Assembly: GCF_900156305.1 (NCBI RefSeq)
Contig: NZ_FTPL01000004.1
Coordinates: 62,001-126,000 of the forward strand
Reading direction: 5' to 3'
DNA from: Edaphobacillus lindanitolerans
GTDB lineage: Bacteria; Bacillota; Bacilli; Bacillales_A; Planococcaceae
Length of the DNA stretch: 64,000 nt
In this document: piece after piece, positions 17,014 through 25,088 of the stretch
How positions within the stretch are numbered: the stretch's first letter is position 1
Layout of the letters: every line of letters starts with the position of its first letter
Program-made: the position numbers and the translations under genes
Notes under the pieces: generated by a model
What the model saw: the letters and a program-made list of their open reading frames with translations, nothing else
Told to the model about the DNA's origin: nothing
The model's database searches: none

Positions 17014-17208
17014 ATGAGTTATTTGAAATCCAGGATTACGAATTACTTGTCAATGCTGTTCGGAATAGCTTTCATTTTCTCGTGGGCTCCTTTCTTAATT
17101 GAGAGACCAACTTTTCTATCTGGTATTTGCTTAGCGTTACTAGGTTTTTTAGTAGGTGAGTTTATCTACTATCTTTTGACAAGAAGAAAGGAATTAGCCA
17201 CAGACTGA
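17014..17208 (+). CDS. Small two-helix membrane protein, hypothetical
   Basis: 64-residue protein ([20 protein letters not shown]...) with two hydrophobic segments and a charged C-terminal [20 protein letters not shown] precedes the ATG at 17014. Clearly AT-rich relative to hemH on either side; the upstream 90 bases are very AT-rich and probably carry its promoter. It lies between the two hemH 3' copies and was probably inserted with that duplication. No family recognised. Confidence 0.65.
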   Translation: MSYLKSRITNYLSMLFGIAFIFSWAPFLIERPTFLSGICLALLGFLVGEFIYYLLTRRKELATD

Positions 17209-17264
17209 AAAGGAAAAAAGAGTATGGATAGCTGATGGCTTTCATACACTTTTCAAATTAATGA

Positions 17265-17518
17265 CGGACCCTTTGCTCGGACCGGACGTCCGGGACCTGA
17301 CTCGCGACCTTTACAACAAACACGTTTACAAATCATTCGTCTACACGCCGCTCGGTTTCATCGCTGAACACCTCGAAGTGCTGTATGACAACGACTATGA
17401 ATGCAAAGTCGTCTGCGACGACATCGGCGCCGCGTACTACCGCCCGGCCATGCCGAACACCGACCCGCTCTTCATCGACGCGATGGCGGATGCGGTGATG
17501 GACGTTGTGAATCCATAA
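17265..17518 (+). pseudogene. Duplicated 3' fragment of hemH
   Basis: Encodes the last roughly 84 residues of ferrochelatase in frame ([20 protein letters not shown] onward), including the metal-site Glu, but lacks the N-terminal two thirds and the His. An ATG at 17261 keeps a frame open but has no ribosome site. The 5' third is about 87 percent identical to hemH at the nucleotide level, the remainder identical, including an intact terminator copy. It is a remnant, not a functional ferrochelatase. Confidence 0.85.
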
Positions 17519-17525
17519 TTGACGG

Positions 17526-17563
17526 AACCAGGAGCAGGGGAATCGACCCGCTCCTGGTTTTTT
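17526..17563 (+). terminator. Duplicate hemH terminator
   Basis: Exact copy of the hemEH terminator stem and T run. Confidence 0.8.
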
Positions 17564-17608
17564 ATTGATCGGAGAAAAGAGAAGAGGAGGGCGGTGTGCC
17601 CGATGGGC

Positions 17609-17692
17609 CGAACTCTCCTCACTCAAGGCCGAACTCTCCTCACTCGAGTCGAAACTCTCCTCACTCAAGGCCAAACTCCCCTCACTCGCTGA
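17609..17692. repeat. 21-bp tandem repeats, array 2 (4 units)
   Basis: Four consecutive units of exactly 21 bases with consensus CGAACTCTCCTCACTCAAGGC. It lies 46 bases after the duplicate hemH terminator. In one frame it reads as heptads AELSSLK, AELSSLE, SKLSSLK, but no start or ribosome site supports translation. From 17693 to 17916 I see no gene or clear signal. Confidence 0.9.
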
Positions 17693-17916
17693 TTCGAATG
17701 CAAAATCCCGTCCTGCAAAGGCTGGAACCGGGCGGCATTATTCATTCCATAGAGTGGTATCCGGAATGAGTCGTCCGGATACGGTCTTGGGCTGGTGCAA
17801 CAGAGACTGACAGTGGCGCGCTCCTGAAGGAATTCCGATTAAAGAAGAGAAGTAAGCTGATAGTAGATAGTGACATCTAAAACAAGGGAAGGCGCCAAGG
17901 TATCATAGAATCAATC

Positions 17917-18170
17917 ATGGGGGTCCTGCTGGGTCATCTGGGCCTGTTTTACCCGACGCTGATTGCAGCTGCCGCCTGTTTCATCGTCTCTCTGATCAAG
18001 CGGTCATGGAAGTGGATGCTTGCGAGCACCATCCTGATCTATCCCGACACTTGGTATCTCGGTGCCATGCCGCCTTTCTTCTGGGCCGGCTACACCCCCT
18101 CATCCCGCTTGCCCTGACAATCTGGCTGTTCCTGCTCACTCGGAAGGAAAGAGGAGAAGTGGAAGGCTGA
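17917..18170 (+). pseudogene. Small membrane protein gene with a frameshift
   Basis: The frame from the ATG at 17917 (MGVLLGHLGLFYPTLIAAAA) gives two hydrophobic helices, then ends abruptly in GYTPSSRLP. Shifting by one base at the run of five C near 18096 continues it as PLIPLALTIWLFLLTRKERG, a sensible third helix with a charged tail ending at 18170. So a one-base indel in a homopolymer, real or from sequencing, interrupts an about 84-residue membrane protein. No family recognised; the ribosome site is weak. Confidence 0.6.
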
Positions 18171-18190
18171 CTGATATTCAATAGTGAATT

Positions 18191-18227
18191 GCCGCCCTGC
18201 TGTGGATCAGCAGGGCGGCATTATTTT
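18191..18227 (+). terminator. Intrinsic terminator
   Basis: GCCGCCCTGCTG/CAGCAGGGCGGC 12-bp perfect stem, loop TGGAT, then ATTATTTT. Confidence 0.85.
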
Positions 18228-18265
18228 GAATGAAGTCAGGCCTCTCGGATGTTAATCTCCCGCAA

Positions 18266-18916
18266 TCAAAACCCGAATGTCCCCCTCAGTGCCGATGCAT
18301 ACGTCTGGCTGACCGGCAGCTCCTCGCCGTCGGTCGTCTCGACAAGGAGATTCCCGGTGAAGTCTTTGCGGATGCGCGTGATGGCGTCGGTGTTGACGAG
18401 ATAAGACCGGTGGATCCGGTGGAAGCTCTCCGGCAGCACGGCTTCCAGCTGCTTCAGCGTCTGGGTCGTGCAATAGGCTTCGCCGTCCGAGTAAAACCAG
18501 GTCTTTTTGTCGGCGCTTTCGATATGCGTGATCTTGCCGACAGGGACGGGGACCCACTCGTCGTCCTGCCGTCCGGTGAGGAAGCGGACCGGATCTTCCC
18601 CTGGCGGCCGCCAGCCCGGCGGGAGGAGGACGACGACCGCGCCGGGTTCTTCGCCGATTTCGACCGGATAGCCGATCCCGTAATAGGGCGGGGTCTCGTC
18701 ACTGCCGTCGAGATAGGCCTCCGTCCGCTTTCTTGACTTCAGCACCCTGTGGGCGATGCTGCCGGGTTCGACCGGGGCACCCGCCGCGAGCGGGATCTGA
18801 TGCCCCTTCCCGTTGAAATGAACATACTTGCCGCCCGCCGCGACGGCGAGCGCCGCCTCCTCCGGAATCCATTCCCCCATCATGCGCGTGAACTGTTCCA
18901 GTACCACATTTGTCAT
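18266..18916 (-). CDS. LytTR-family transcriptional regulator beside aceAB
   Basis: 216-residue regulator. The C-terminal third is a LytTR DNA-binding domain: ITHIESADKKTWFYSD, TLKQLEAVLPESFHRIHRSY and LVNTDAITRIRKDFTGNLLV are typical. No receiver domain is present; the N-terminal 110 residues resemble a small PAS-like sensor (VLKSRKRTEAYLDGSDETPP, GIGYPVEI) that may bind a ligand. The start at 18916 has GGAGGAGACGGG upstream. It is divergent from aceA with 187 bases between the starts, so control of the glyoxylate shunt is the natural inference. Confidence 0.85.
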   Translation of the reverse strand: MTNVVLEQFTRMMGEWIPEEAALAVAAGGKYVHFNGKGHQIPLAAGAPVEPGSIAHRVLKSRKRTEAYLDGSDETPPYYGIGYPVEIGEEPGAVVVLLPPGWRPPGEDPVRFLTGRQDDEWVPVPVGKITHIESADKKTWFYSDGEAYCTTQTLKQLEAVLPESFHRIHRSYLVNTDAITRIRKDFTGNLLVETTDGEELPVSQTYASALRGTFGF

Positions 18917-19023
18917 CCCGTCTCCTCCATTCATCGGATTTTCCCCCGACTTCATCTTCCGTTTCCCCCTTTTTGTCAGAAAGCACAGACAAGATCGATT
19001 AATCTGTTATATAGTAATCTACA

Positions 19024-19040
19024 ACAACAACCGCTGTTGT
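19024..19040. promoter_or_regulatory. Inverted repeat in the aceA leader, possible operator
   Basis: ACAACA and TGTTGT are separated by five bases. It lies just downstream of a TATAGT (-10-like, 19010-19015) and upstream of the aceA ribosome site. A second shorter repeat TGAAA/TTTCA follows at 19050-19067. Regulator unknown; the divergent LytTR protein is one candidate. Confidence 0.35.
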
Positions 19041-19103
19041 GGAACAGTCTGAAAGGACTATTTTTCACGGCAGCCATCAAAATTCCAGAAAGGTGTGGCG
19101 GAT

Positions 19104-20381
19104 ATGACGACGAAACAAGTGGAAATCCAACAAATTGAGGCAGGCTGGGAAGAGGAACGCTGGAACGGAATCGAACGCCCGTATACAGCGGAGGATGTTT
19201 ACAAGCTGCGCGGCTCGGTCCGGATCGAGCACACGCTGGCACGCCGCGGGTCGGAGCGTCTCTGGAGGTCACTCCATGAAGAGCCGTTCATCAACTCGCT
19301 CGGCGCGCTCACAGGGAATCAGGCGATGCAGCAGGTGAAGGCCGGACTGAAGGCGATCTATCTGAGCGGCTGGCAGGTGGCGGCGGATGCGAACGTCGCC
19401 GGACAGATGTATCCGGACCAAAGCCTGTATCCGGTGAACAGCGTGCCGCAGGTCGTCAAGCGGATCAACCAGGCACTCCAGCGCGCAGACCAGATCGACC
19501 GGGCGGAAGGCCGCGAATGCTTCGACTGGTTCGCACCGATCGTCGCCGACGCAGAAGCCGGATTCGGCGGTCCGCTGAACGTATTCGAACTGATGAAGTC
19601 GATGATCGAAGCCGGTGCGGCGGGCGTCCACTTCGAAGACCAGCTCGCATCCGAAAAGAAATGCGGACACCTCGGCGGGAAGGTCCTTCTCCCGACACAG
19701 AATGCAGTGCGCAACCTGGTCGCGGCACGACTGGCGGCAGATGTCCTCGGTGTACCGACGATCATCATCGCCCGCACCGACGCCGATGCGGCGGATCTGA
19801 TCACGAGCGACGTCGACCCGGCGGACCATGAGTTCATCACGGGTGAGCGGACGCCGGAAGGTTTCTACCGCACACGTGCCGGCATTGACCAGGCGATCGC
19901 CCGGGGTCTCGCCTATGCGCCGTATGCCGACCTCGTCTGGTGCGAAACGTCCCACCCGTCGCTGGAGGAGGCAAAGCAGTTCGCGGATGCGATCCATGCA
20001 AAATTCCCGGGCAAGATGCTTGCCTACAACTGCTCGCCGTCGTTCAACTGGCAGGCGAACCTCGACCAGGAGACGATCGCCGAATACCAGCGCGAACTCG
20101 GCAAGATGGGCTACAAGTTCCAGTTCGTCACGCTCGCCGGCTTCCACGCGCTCAACCACGGCATGTTCGAGCTGGCCCATGCCTATAAAGATGAAGGGAT
20201 GGCCGCATACTCCCGCCTCCAGCAGGCTGAATTCGCCAGTGAGGAGAAGGGCTACACGGCGACCCGCCACCAGCGCGAAGTCGGCACGGGCTACTTCGAC
20301 GAAGTGGCACAGGTCATCTCAGGCGGAACTTCGTCCACGACCGCAATGAAAGGGTCGACGGAAACGGCACAGTTTGTGTGA
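19104..20381 (+). CDS. aceA: Isocitrate lyase
   Basis: Splits isocitrate into glyoxylate and succinate, the first step of the glyoxylate shunt used during growth on acetate or fatty acids. 425 residues; the catalytic Cys signature KKCGH, the metal/substrate segments ADAEAGFGG and [11 protein letters not shown], and NCSPSFNW are intact. I start at the ATG at 19104 with AAAGGTG nine bases upstream rather than at the in-frame GTG three codons earlier, which overlaps that site. Operon with aceB, 18 bases downstream. Confidence 0.97.
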   Translation: MTTKQVEIQQIEAGWEEERWNGIERPYTAEDVYKLRGSVRIEHTLARRGSERLWRSLHEEPFINSLGALTGNQAMQQVKAGLKAIYLSGWQVAADANVAGQMYPDQSLYPVNSVPQVVKRINQALQRADQIDRAEGRECFDWFAPIVADAEAGFGGPLNVFELMKSMIEAGAAGVHFEDQLASEKKCGHLGGKVLLPTQNAVRNLVAARLAADVLGVPTIIIARTDADAADLITSDVDPADHEFITGERTPEGFYRTRAGIDQAIARGLAYAPYADLVWCETSHPSLEEAKQFADAIHAKFPGKMLAYNCSPSFNWQANLDQETIAEYQRELGKMGYKFQFVTLAGFHALNHGMFELAHAYKDEGMAAYSRLQQAEFASEEKGYTATRHQREVGTGYFDEVAQVISGGTSSTTAMKGSTETAQFV

Positions 20382-20399
20382 GGGAAGGAGCGGATCGAG

Positions 20400-22034
20400 A
20401 TGACGAACAAAACAACAGAATTTCGGACGATCACCATTTCGGGCGGCAAGACGCCGTCCTCATCGGAAATCTTGACGCCGGATGCACTCGGCTTCCTCGG
20501 CGAACTGCATGAACGGTTCAACGGGCGGCGGCTCGAGCTGCTCGGGAAGAGGCAGGAGCGGCAGGCCCGGTTCGACGCCGGCGAACAGCCGGATTTCCTT
20601 CCCGAGACCGAACAGATCAGGAAAAGCGAGTGGACGGTCACACCAATACCGGACGACCTGAAAGACCGCAGGACGGAGATCACCGGCCCGGTCGAACGCA
20701 AGATGGTCATCAATGCGCTCAACTCCGGTGCGAAAGCCTTCATGGCCTGTTTTGAAGACGCGACGAGCCCGACGTGGGGGAACATGGTCGAAGGGCAGAA
20801 GAATCTGTTCGACGCCGTCCGCCGGACGATCTCCTACACGAGGGAATCCGACGGAAAAGAATATAAGCTGAATGAAAAACCGGCCGTGCTCATCGTGCGG
20901 CCGAGGGGGTGGCACCTCGACGAATGCCACGTGATGGTGGACGGCGAGCCGATGTCCGGCGGGCTGTTCGACTTCGGTCTGTTCTTTTACCATAACGCGC
21001 AGGAACAGATCCGCCGCGGCACCGGTCCTTACTTCTACCTCCCGAAAGTCGAAAGCCATCTGGAGGCCCGCCTCTGGAACGATGTATTCGAGTACGCACA
21101 GGAGCGGCTTGGCATCCCGAACGGCACGATCCGGGCGACCGTCCTGATCGAAACGATCCTCGCGGCATTCGAGATGGATGAAATCCTCTATGAACTCCGC
21201 GACCATGCGGCCGGACTCAACTGCGGACGCTGGGACTACATCTTCAGCTACGTGAAGCGGTTCCGCAACCAGCCGGAAGTGCTCGTGCCCGACCGCAGCC
21301 AGGTGACGATGACCGCGCCGTTCATGCGGGCCTACACGCAGCTCTGTGTGAAGACGTGCCACCGCCGCGGCGCGATGGCGATCGGCGGCATGGCCGCCCA
21401 GATCCCGGTGAAAGGCGACGAGGAAGCGAATGCCGACGCATTCCGGAAAGTCGCGGAAGACAAGCGGCGCGAAGCGACCGACGGCCACGACGGCACGTGG
21501 GTCGCCCACCCGGGACTTGTCCCGGTCGCCATGAACGAATTTGACCGGGTGCTCGGCGCCAGGCCGAACCAGCTCGACAACAAGCGAGAAGACGTGCACG
21601 TGACCGCCGCGGACCTGCTGCAGGTACCGGACGGCACGATCACCGAGGAAGGCATCCGGACGAACATCAATGTCGGCATCCGCTACATCGCCGCATGGCT
21701 GTGCGGAAGCGGCGCCGTCCCGATCAACAATCTGATGGAAGACGCCGCGACCGCCGAAATCTCCCGGTCGCAGATCTGGCAATGGATCCGCCACCCACAG
21801 GCCAGGCTGGACGACGGCCGCGATATCACCGACGGCCTGTTCCGGCAGCTCCTCCAGGAAGAGTTGTGGAAGATCCGAAAGGAAATGGGCGCCGAACGGT
21901 TCGCCGAAGGCAAGATCCAGCAGGCCGCCGACCTGTTCACCGAACTCACGGAAAACGATGAATTTGAAGAGTTCCTCACGCTGCCGGGTTATGGACGACT
22001 GAACGAATCCCAACCAACACAGGAGGAGATCTGA
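20400..22034 (+). CDS. aceB: Malate synthase A
   Basis: Condenses glyoxylate with acetyl-CoA to malate, the second glyoxylate-shunt step. 544 residues, the usual size of isoform A. Recognisable: [54 protein letters not shown] with the catalytic Arg region, and [24 protein letters not shown] precedes the ATG. Follows aceA closely, and a 41-codon Cys-rich gene is attached directly after its stop. Confidence 0.97.
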   Translation: MTNKTTEFRTITISGGKTPSSSEILTPDALGFLGELHERFNGRRLELLGKRQERQARFDAGEQPDFLPETEQIRKSEWTVTPIPDDLKDRRTEITGPVERKMVINALNSGAKAFMACFEDATSPTWGNMVEGQKNLFDAVRRTISYTRESDGKEYKLNEKPAVLIVRPRGWHLDECHVMVDGEPMSGGLFDFGLFFYHNAQEQIRRGTGPYFYLPKVESHLEARLWNDVFEYAQERLGIPNGTIRATVLIETILAAFEMDEILYELRDHAAGLNCGRWDYIFSYVKRFRNQPEVLVPDRSQVTMTAPFMRAYTQLCVKTCHRRGAMAIGGMAAQIPVKGDEEANADAFRKVAEDKRREATDGHDGTWVAHPGLVPVAMNEFDRVLGARPNQLDNKREDVHVTAADLLQVPDGTITEEGIRTNINVGIRYIAAWLCGSGAVPINNLMEDAATAEISRSQIWQWIRHPQARLDDGRDITDGLFRQLLQEELWKIRKEMGAERFAEGKIQQAADLFTELTENDEFEEFLTLPGYGRLNESQPTQEEI

Positions 22035-22160
22035 ATGAACAACATCAAACGTGAACCGAAGATGAAGAAGATCTGTGTGGAGTGCGGCTGCGAAATCATC
22101 GAGAAGGTCGAATCCCCGCATCACGAGTGTGAGCGGTGCATCGGGAAACAGGAGCAGTGA
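22035..22160 (+). CDS. Tiny zinc-ribbon-like protein in the glyoxylate operon
   Basis: 41-residue basic protein: after MNNIKREPKMKK come CVECGC and, 16 residues later, CERC, two Cys pairs spaced as in a zinc ribbon. AGGAGGAGAT lies before the ATG, inside the 3' end of aceB, so it is translationally coupled. A terminator follows. It somewhat resembles YhfH-type mini zinc proteins but belongs to no family I can name. Confidence 0.65.
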   Translation: MNNIKREPKMKKICVECGCEIIEKVESPHHECERCIGKQEQ

Positions 22161-22180
22161 GATAGAAGCGAAGTTGTAAC

Positions 22181-22211
22181 GAGCCCCTGCTTGGAGCGGG
22201 GGCTCTTTCTT
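22181..22211 (+). terminator. Intrinsic terminator of aceAB
   Basis: GAGCCCC/GGGGCTC stem followed by TTTCTTTC. Confidence 0.8.
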
Positions 22212-22419
22212 TCGGGGAAAAAGGAGTAACGCTGCTGATAGGGAAGTAAACATAAAAGAAAGTGGTCATTTGGAAGGGTCATTAATTGGATTCTGTTTCC
22301 GCTTCAGCTTGCCGGTGATCGGTCACCCGAACCAATTGCAGGCGATGCGGGTCATTAAGTCTGTACTGGCAGGTCGTTTAGATCAGCAAGAATTGCAGAG
22401 ATAAGAAAGAGGGGGTGGT

Positions 22420-22779
22420 ATGCGGTTGATTCAATACCTGTTTTTCCTACTGTTATGGGGGGTGCCTTCATTGCAGATTTGGCACTCTCTTGAGAATTTG
22501 GATAAGGATGAACGTGTAAAGGTTCGAAGGGAAATCAAAGAACCCCTGTTTCAATTCGGTATCCTGCCCATGGGCATCGGATTGCCGATTTATCTTACCG
22601 GCTCGGTATTGGGGCTGGATATTCCGGTTGTTCGGCATATTGGAGCAGGTTTGATCATCTTTGGTTGGATGGTGGCCGGAACCGCGGAGCTGACGGGCTC
22701 GGATCGGAATGTATTGAAGGGGATCGGTATGATTGCGGCAGGCGTTCTCGGTACAGGCGCTTATCTTTACTTCATTTAA
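22420..22779 (+). CDS. Hypothetical membrane protein
   Basis: 119 residues with an N-terminal hydrophobic segment, a charged stretch (ENLDKDERVKVRREIKEP) and three further hydrophobic helices; small-residue-rich TM sequences (GIGLPIYLTGSVLGL). GAGGGGGTGG precedes the ATG. No family recognised. The 200 bases upstream keep a reading frame without a start ending at 22404 that could be a gene remnant. Confidence 0.65.
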   Translation: MRLIQYLFFLLLWGVPSLQIWHSLENLDKDERVKVRREIKEPLFQFGILPMGIGLPIYLTGSVLGLDIPVVRHIGAGLIIFGWMVAGTAELTGSDRNVLKGIGMIAAGVLGTGAYLYFI

Positions 22780-22927
22780 CTTCAGGGCACGTCTGTGCTG
22801 CCGCTGTATCCATACCTTGTTACCGGCAGCACACCCCGCCTTCCAGTTGACCGTGGGGGCTCAAGATGGCGTACAGTTATTCAGTACTTTTTGATATACA
22901 GGTCGTATGAATGAAAGGAGGCTTTTT

Positions 22928-23248
22928 ATGAATCGCCTTTCCGTCTATGCGATGGTTTTCGGGACTTTGGGGATTTTGTTTTTTATTCTTTCAGGGATAT
23001 CAGCAGGATGGAACAGAGGGGTGGCTGTGCCGGGCGGACCACCGCCTCTGACGACTATGGAGGTGACCCTGTTTTATACTTTTTCTGGTGCAGGGTTGCT
23101 TTGTTTCATTGTGAGCATCATCCAAGGCATCTTAGGCTTCAAAAATAAAACAGGAAACAGATTGGTCAGGTACAGTGGACTTTTATTTATTCCGATTCTC
23201 ATCATTGGCTCGTTGTTCTTTGGGTTGATTATTGCCTTGTCTTTGTAG
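22928..23248 (+). CDS. Hypothetical membrane protein with PGGPPP loop
   Basis: 106 residues: TM1 (YAMVFGTLGILFFILSG), an external loop containing PGGPPPL, TM2, a short basic loop (FKNKTGNRLVRY) and TM3. The start at 22928 follows AAGGAGG at good distance; an in-frame ATG seven codons earlier overlaps that site. Probably cotranscribed with the next small gene, 14 bases downstream. Confidence 0.65.
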   Translation: MNRLSVYAMVFGTLGILFFILSGISAGWNRGVAVPGGPPPLTTMEVTLFYTFSGAGLLCFIVSIIQGILGFKNKTGNRLVRYSGLLFIPILIIGSLFFGLIIALSL

Positions 23249-23262
23249 AAAAGGTGATCATA

Positions 23263-23439
23263 TTGACCAAGAAGTCCCGGCTCGTGTTGAGCTGTCTTGC
23301 AGGGGCTGTCCCGGCATTCATCATTTTATCGTTAACGGATAACCGGTGGGTTGCCTTATTTGCTTCGCCGCTGGTCATCGTGGCCACCGCACTGCTGTTC
23401 AGCTCGAAAATACTGCAAAAGAAAAACACCCAAAACTAA
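23263..23439 (+). CDS. Small two-helix membrane protein
   Basis: 58 residues from a TTG start (MTKKSRLVLSCLAGAVPAF), with AAAGGTG six bases upstream. Two hydrophobic helices separated by TDNRW and a basic tail. Second gene of a two-gene unit ended by the terminator at 23438. Function unknown. Confidence 0.6.
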   Translation: MTKKSRLVLSCLAGAVPAFIILSLTDNRWVALFASPLVIVATALLFSSKILQKKNTQN

Positions 23440-23483
23440 AAGCGTATCCCGTGCGGCTTATGCCGGGGGATACGCTTTTTATT
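23438..23483. terminator. Bidirectional terminator
   Basis: AAAGCGTATCCC/GGGATACGCTTT 12-bp stem with T-rich flanks both ways, between convergent genes. Confidence 0.85.
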
Positions 23484-23506
23484 ATTCCCGTGACGGGTCA
23501 CTTGGC

Positions 23507-23632
23507 TTATTCGCAGTTGCATTTGTCGCATTTGTTGGAGTAGCACTCGTGTTGCTCTTCGATCTGCTCACCGCAGCTCGTGCACATTTTCGGAGGGAGG
23601 TTCTTGAAAAATTCAACGACGTTTTCAATCAT
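23507..23632 (-). CDS. yhfH: YhfH family mini zinc protein
   Basis: 41-residue protein MIENVVEFFKNLPPKMCTSC followed by GEQIEEQHECYSNKCDKC and a C-terminal CE, matching the YhfH family: a short amphipathic helix, then CxxC, HECY and CxxC suited to bind zinc. AGAGGAG precedes the start. It lies divergent from lplJ as in the B. subtilis yhfH-yhfJ neighbourhood. Role unknown. Confidence 0.85.
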   Translation of the reverse strand: MIENVVEFFKNLPPKMCTSCGEQIEEQHECYSNKCDKCNCE

Positions 23633-23828
23633 GGGACATTCTCCTCTCGTTTTTTGTTATACAACTTGGTTTGGATATTCATAGTGTATTATAACAGAAT
23701 CGAAAGTGTCAACGCTTTTCGCCCAATTGAGCAAATTTACTGACGAAAGGGGGCATTGGGCGGATGAACGGTGAATATGGACGGGCTATGGTAAAATAGG
23801 ACACAACAGAAACCGGGAGGCTGAACGC

Positions 23829-24821
23829 ATGAAATTCATCGATAATAACGGCATTCACGATCCGTATATCAACCTGGCGATCGAGGAATACATACTGAAC
23901 ACCTTTGACACGGATGAAGATTCGTACCTGTTGTTCTACATCAACGGTCCGTCGATCATCGTGGGGCGCAACCAGAACACAATCGAGGAAATCGACGCGA
24001 ACTACGTGGACAGGAACGGCATCAAGGTGGTCCGCAGATTGTCCGGCGGGGGCGCGGTCTACCATGACCTCGGCAACTTGAACTACAGCTTCATCACGAA
24101 GGACGACGGGGAAAGCTTCCGCAACTTCCGGAAATTCACGCAGCCGGTCGTCGACGCGCTGCAAAAGCTCGGCGTCAACGCAGAGCTTCAGGGCCGCAAC
24201 GACCTTACAGTGGAAGGTCGCAAGATTTCCGGGAACGCCCAGTTCTCGACGAAGGGCCGGATGTACAGCCACGGCACGCTCATGTTCGATACTGATGTGG
24301 ACGAGGTCGTCAACGCGCTGAAGGTGAAGAAGGACAAGATCGAGTCGAAGGGGATCAAGTCCATCCGTTCACGCGTGGCGAATATCTCCGAGTTCCTCAA
24401 AGAGCCGATGACGATCGAGGAACTCCGCCAGTACCTGCTCGAGGAAATCTTCGGCGGCAAGGAAAACATCGAGTACCTGACGCTCACCGATGAGGACTGG
24501 GAGAACATCCGAAAGCTGTCCGAAAAGCGCTACGGGAACTGGGACTGGAATTACGGCAAGTCGCCGAAGTTCAACATGTCCCACTCCCAGCGTTTCCCGG
24601 TCGGCGGCATCGACGTGAAACTTGAGGTCAACAAGGGCAAGATCGAGGACGCCGCCATCTTCGGTGACTTCTTTGGCGTCGGGGAAGTCGCTGAAATCGA
24701 GGAAGCGCTCAAAGGCATCCCGTACAGCCTTGAAGCGATTGAACAGGCCCTCTCCGGCATCGACATCGAGAAACTCCTCGGCGGCATCACAAAAGAACAA
24801 TTCATCGATCTCATCTATTGA
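23829..24821 (+). CDS. lplJ: Lipoate-protein ligase LplJ
   Basis: 330-residue ligase that activates free lipoate with ATP and attaches it to E2 and GcvH proteins. Family motifs: VGRNQNTIEEI, RRLSGGGAVYHDLGNLNYSF (lipoyl-AMP binding), RNDLTVEGRKISGNAQ with the catalytic Lys region, and a C-terminal accessory domain (SQRFPVGGIDVKLEVNKGKI). GGGAGG precedes the start. Single-gene unit with a strong terminator. Confidence 0.95.
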   Translation: MKFIDNNGIHDPYINLAIEEYILNTFDTDEDSYLLFYINGPSIIVGRNQNTIEEIDANYVDRNGIKVVRRLSGGGAVYHDLGNLNYSFITKDDGESFRNFRKFTQPVVDALQKLGVNAELQGRNDLTVEGRKISGNAQFSTKGRMYSHGTLMFDTDVDEVVNALKVKKDKIESKGIKSIRSRVANISEFLKEPMTIEELRQYLLEEIFGGKENIEYLTLTDEDWENIRKLSEKRYGNWDWNYGKSPKFNMSHSQRFPVGGIDVKLEVNKGKIEDAAIFGDFFGVGEVAEIEEALKGIPYSLEAIEQALSGIDIEKLLGGITKEQFIDLIY

Positions 24822-24833
24822 TGGAAGCACCAG

Positions 24834-24863
24834 GAAGGCCTGACGGATGTCAGGCCTTTTTGT
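24834..24863 (+). terminator. Intrinsic terminator of lplJ
   Basis: AAGGCCTGAC/GTCAGGCCTT stem with GGAT loop and T run. Confidence 0.85.
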
Positions 24864-24967
24864 TATGATGAAAGGAGAAAGTGATGTTGGATCCGTGCAG
24901 AGCGGGCAATTTTTCGCTGCGCCGGATCAGGGACGTCTCACACAAGATGAATCCTGTCCCGCCAACA

Positions 24968-25060
24968 ATAAATAACCGCTCAATGGAGATCATGATCATT
25001 CCGTTCAAATCAATCACCTTTCACCGAAGATCGATGGCGCTTCACTGCGAATCGATCAAA
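24968..25060. repeat. Degenerate 21-bp periodic repeats, array 6 (3-4 units)
   Basis: Units at about 24989, 25010, 25031 and a partial one at 25052. The clearest pair begins TCAATCACC and TCGATGGCG and shares TTCACyG (y = C or T) 10-11 bases on. It lies between the lplJ terminator and the GTG start of the response regulator; no other feature is visible in this 220-base gap. Confidence 0.55.
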
Positions 25061-25088
25061 ACCGGCGGCCGGAAATGGAGGCAAGACC

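Larger units (their letters stand above)
16621..17562. repeat. Direct repeat of the hemH 3' end flanking a 350-bp insert
   Basis: The segment 16621-16916 (last 84 codons of hemH plus terminator) recurs at 17267-17562. By my reading the first about 108 bases differ at 15 positions, whereas the last 188 bases, including the terminator, are identical. Between the copies lies an AT-rich stretch with one small membrane-protein gene. Confidence 0.9.

Noticed and set aside
17565-17810. Frame encoding leucine heptads over array 2
   Set aside because: TTG start without ribosome site; the heptads are simply the 21-bp repeat read as seven codons.
20460-22253. A 597-codon open frame antisense to aceB
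   Set aside because: Complete overlap with malate synthase; explained by G/C-rich third codon positions.
22212-22404. Start-less frame (ends GHPNQLQAMRV... then LDQQELQR) before the 22420 gene
   Set aside because: Could be a gene remnant, but no start, no family and only about 60 codons; left as a note.
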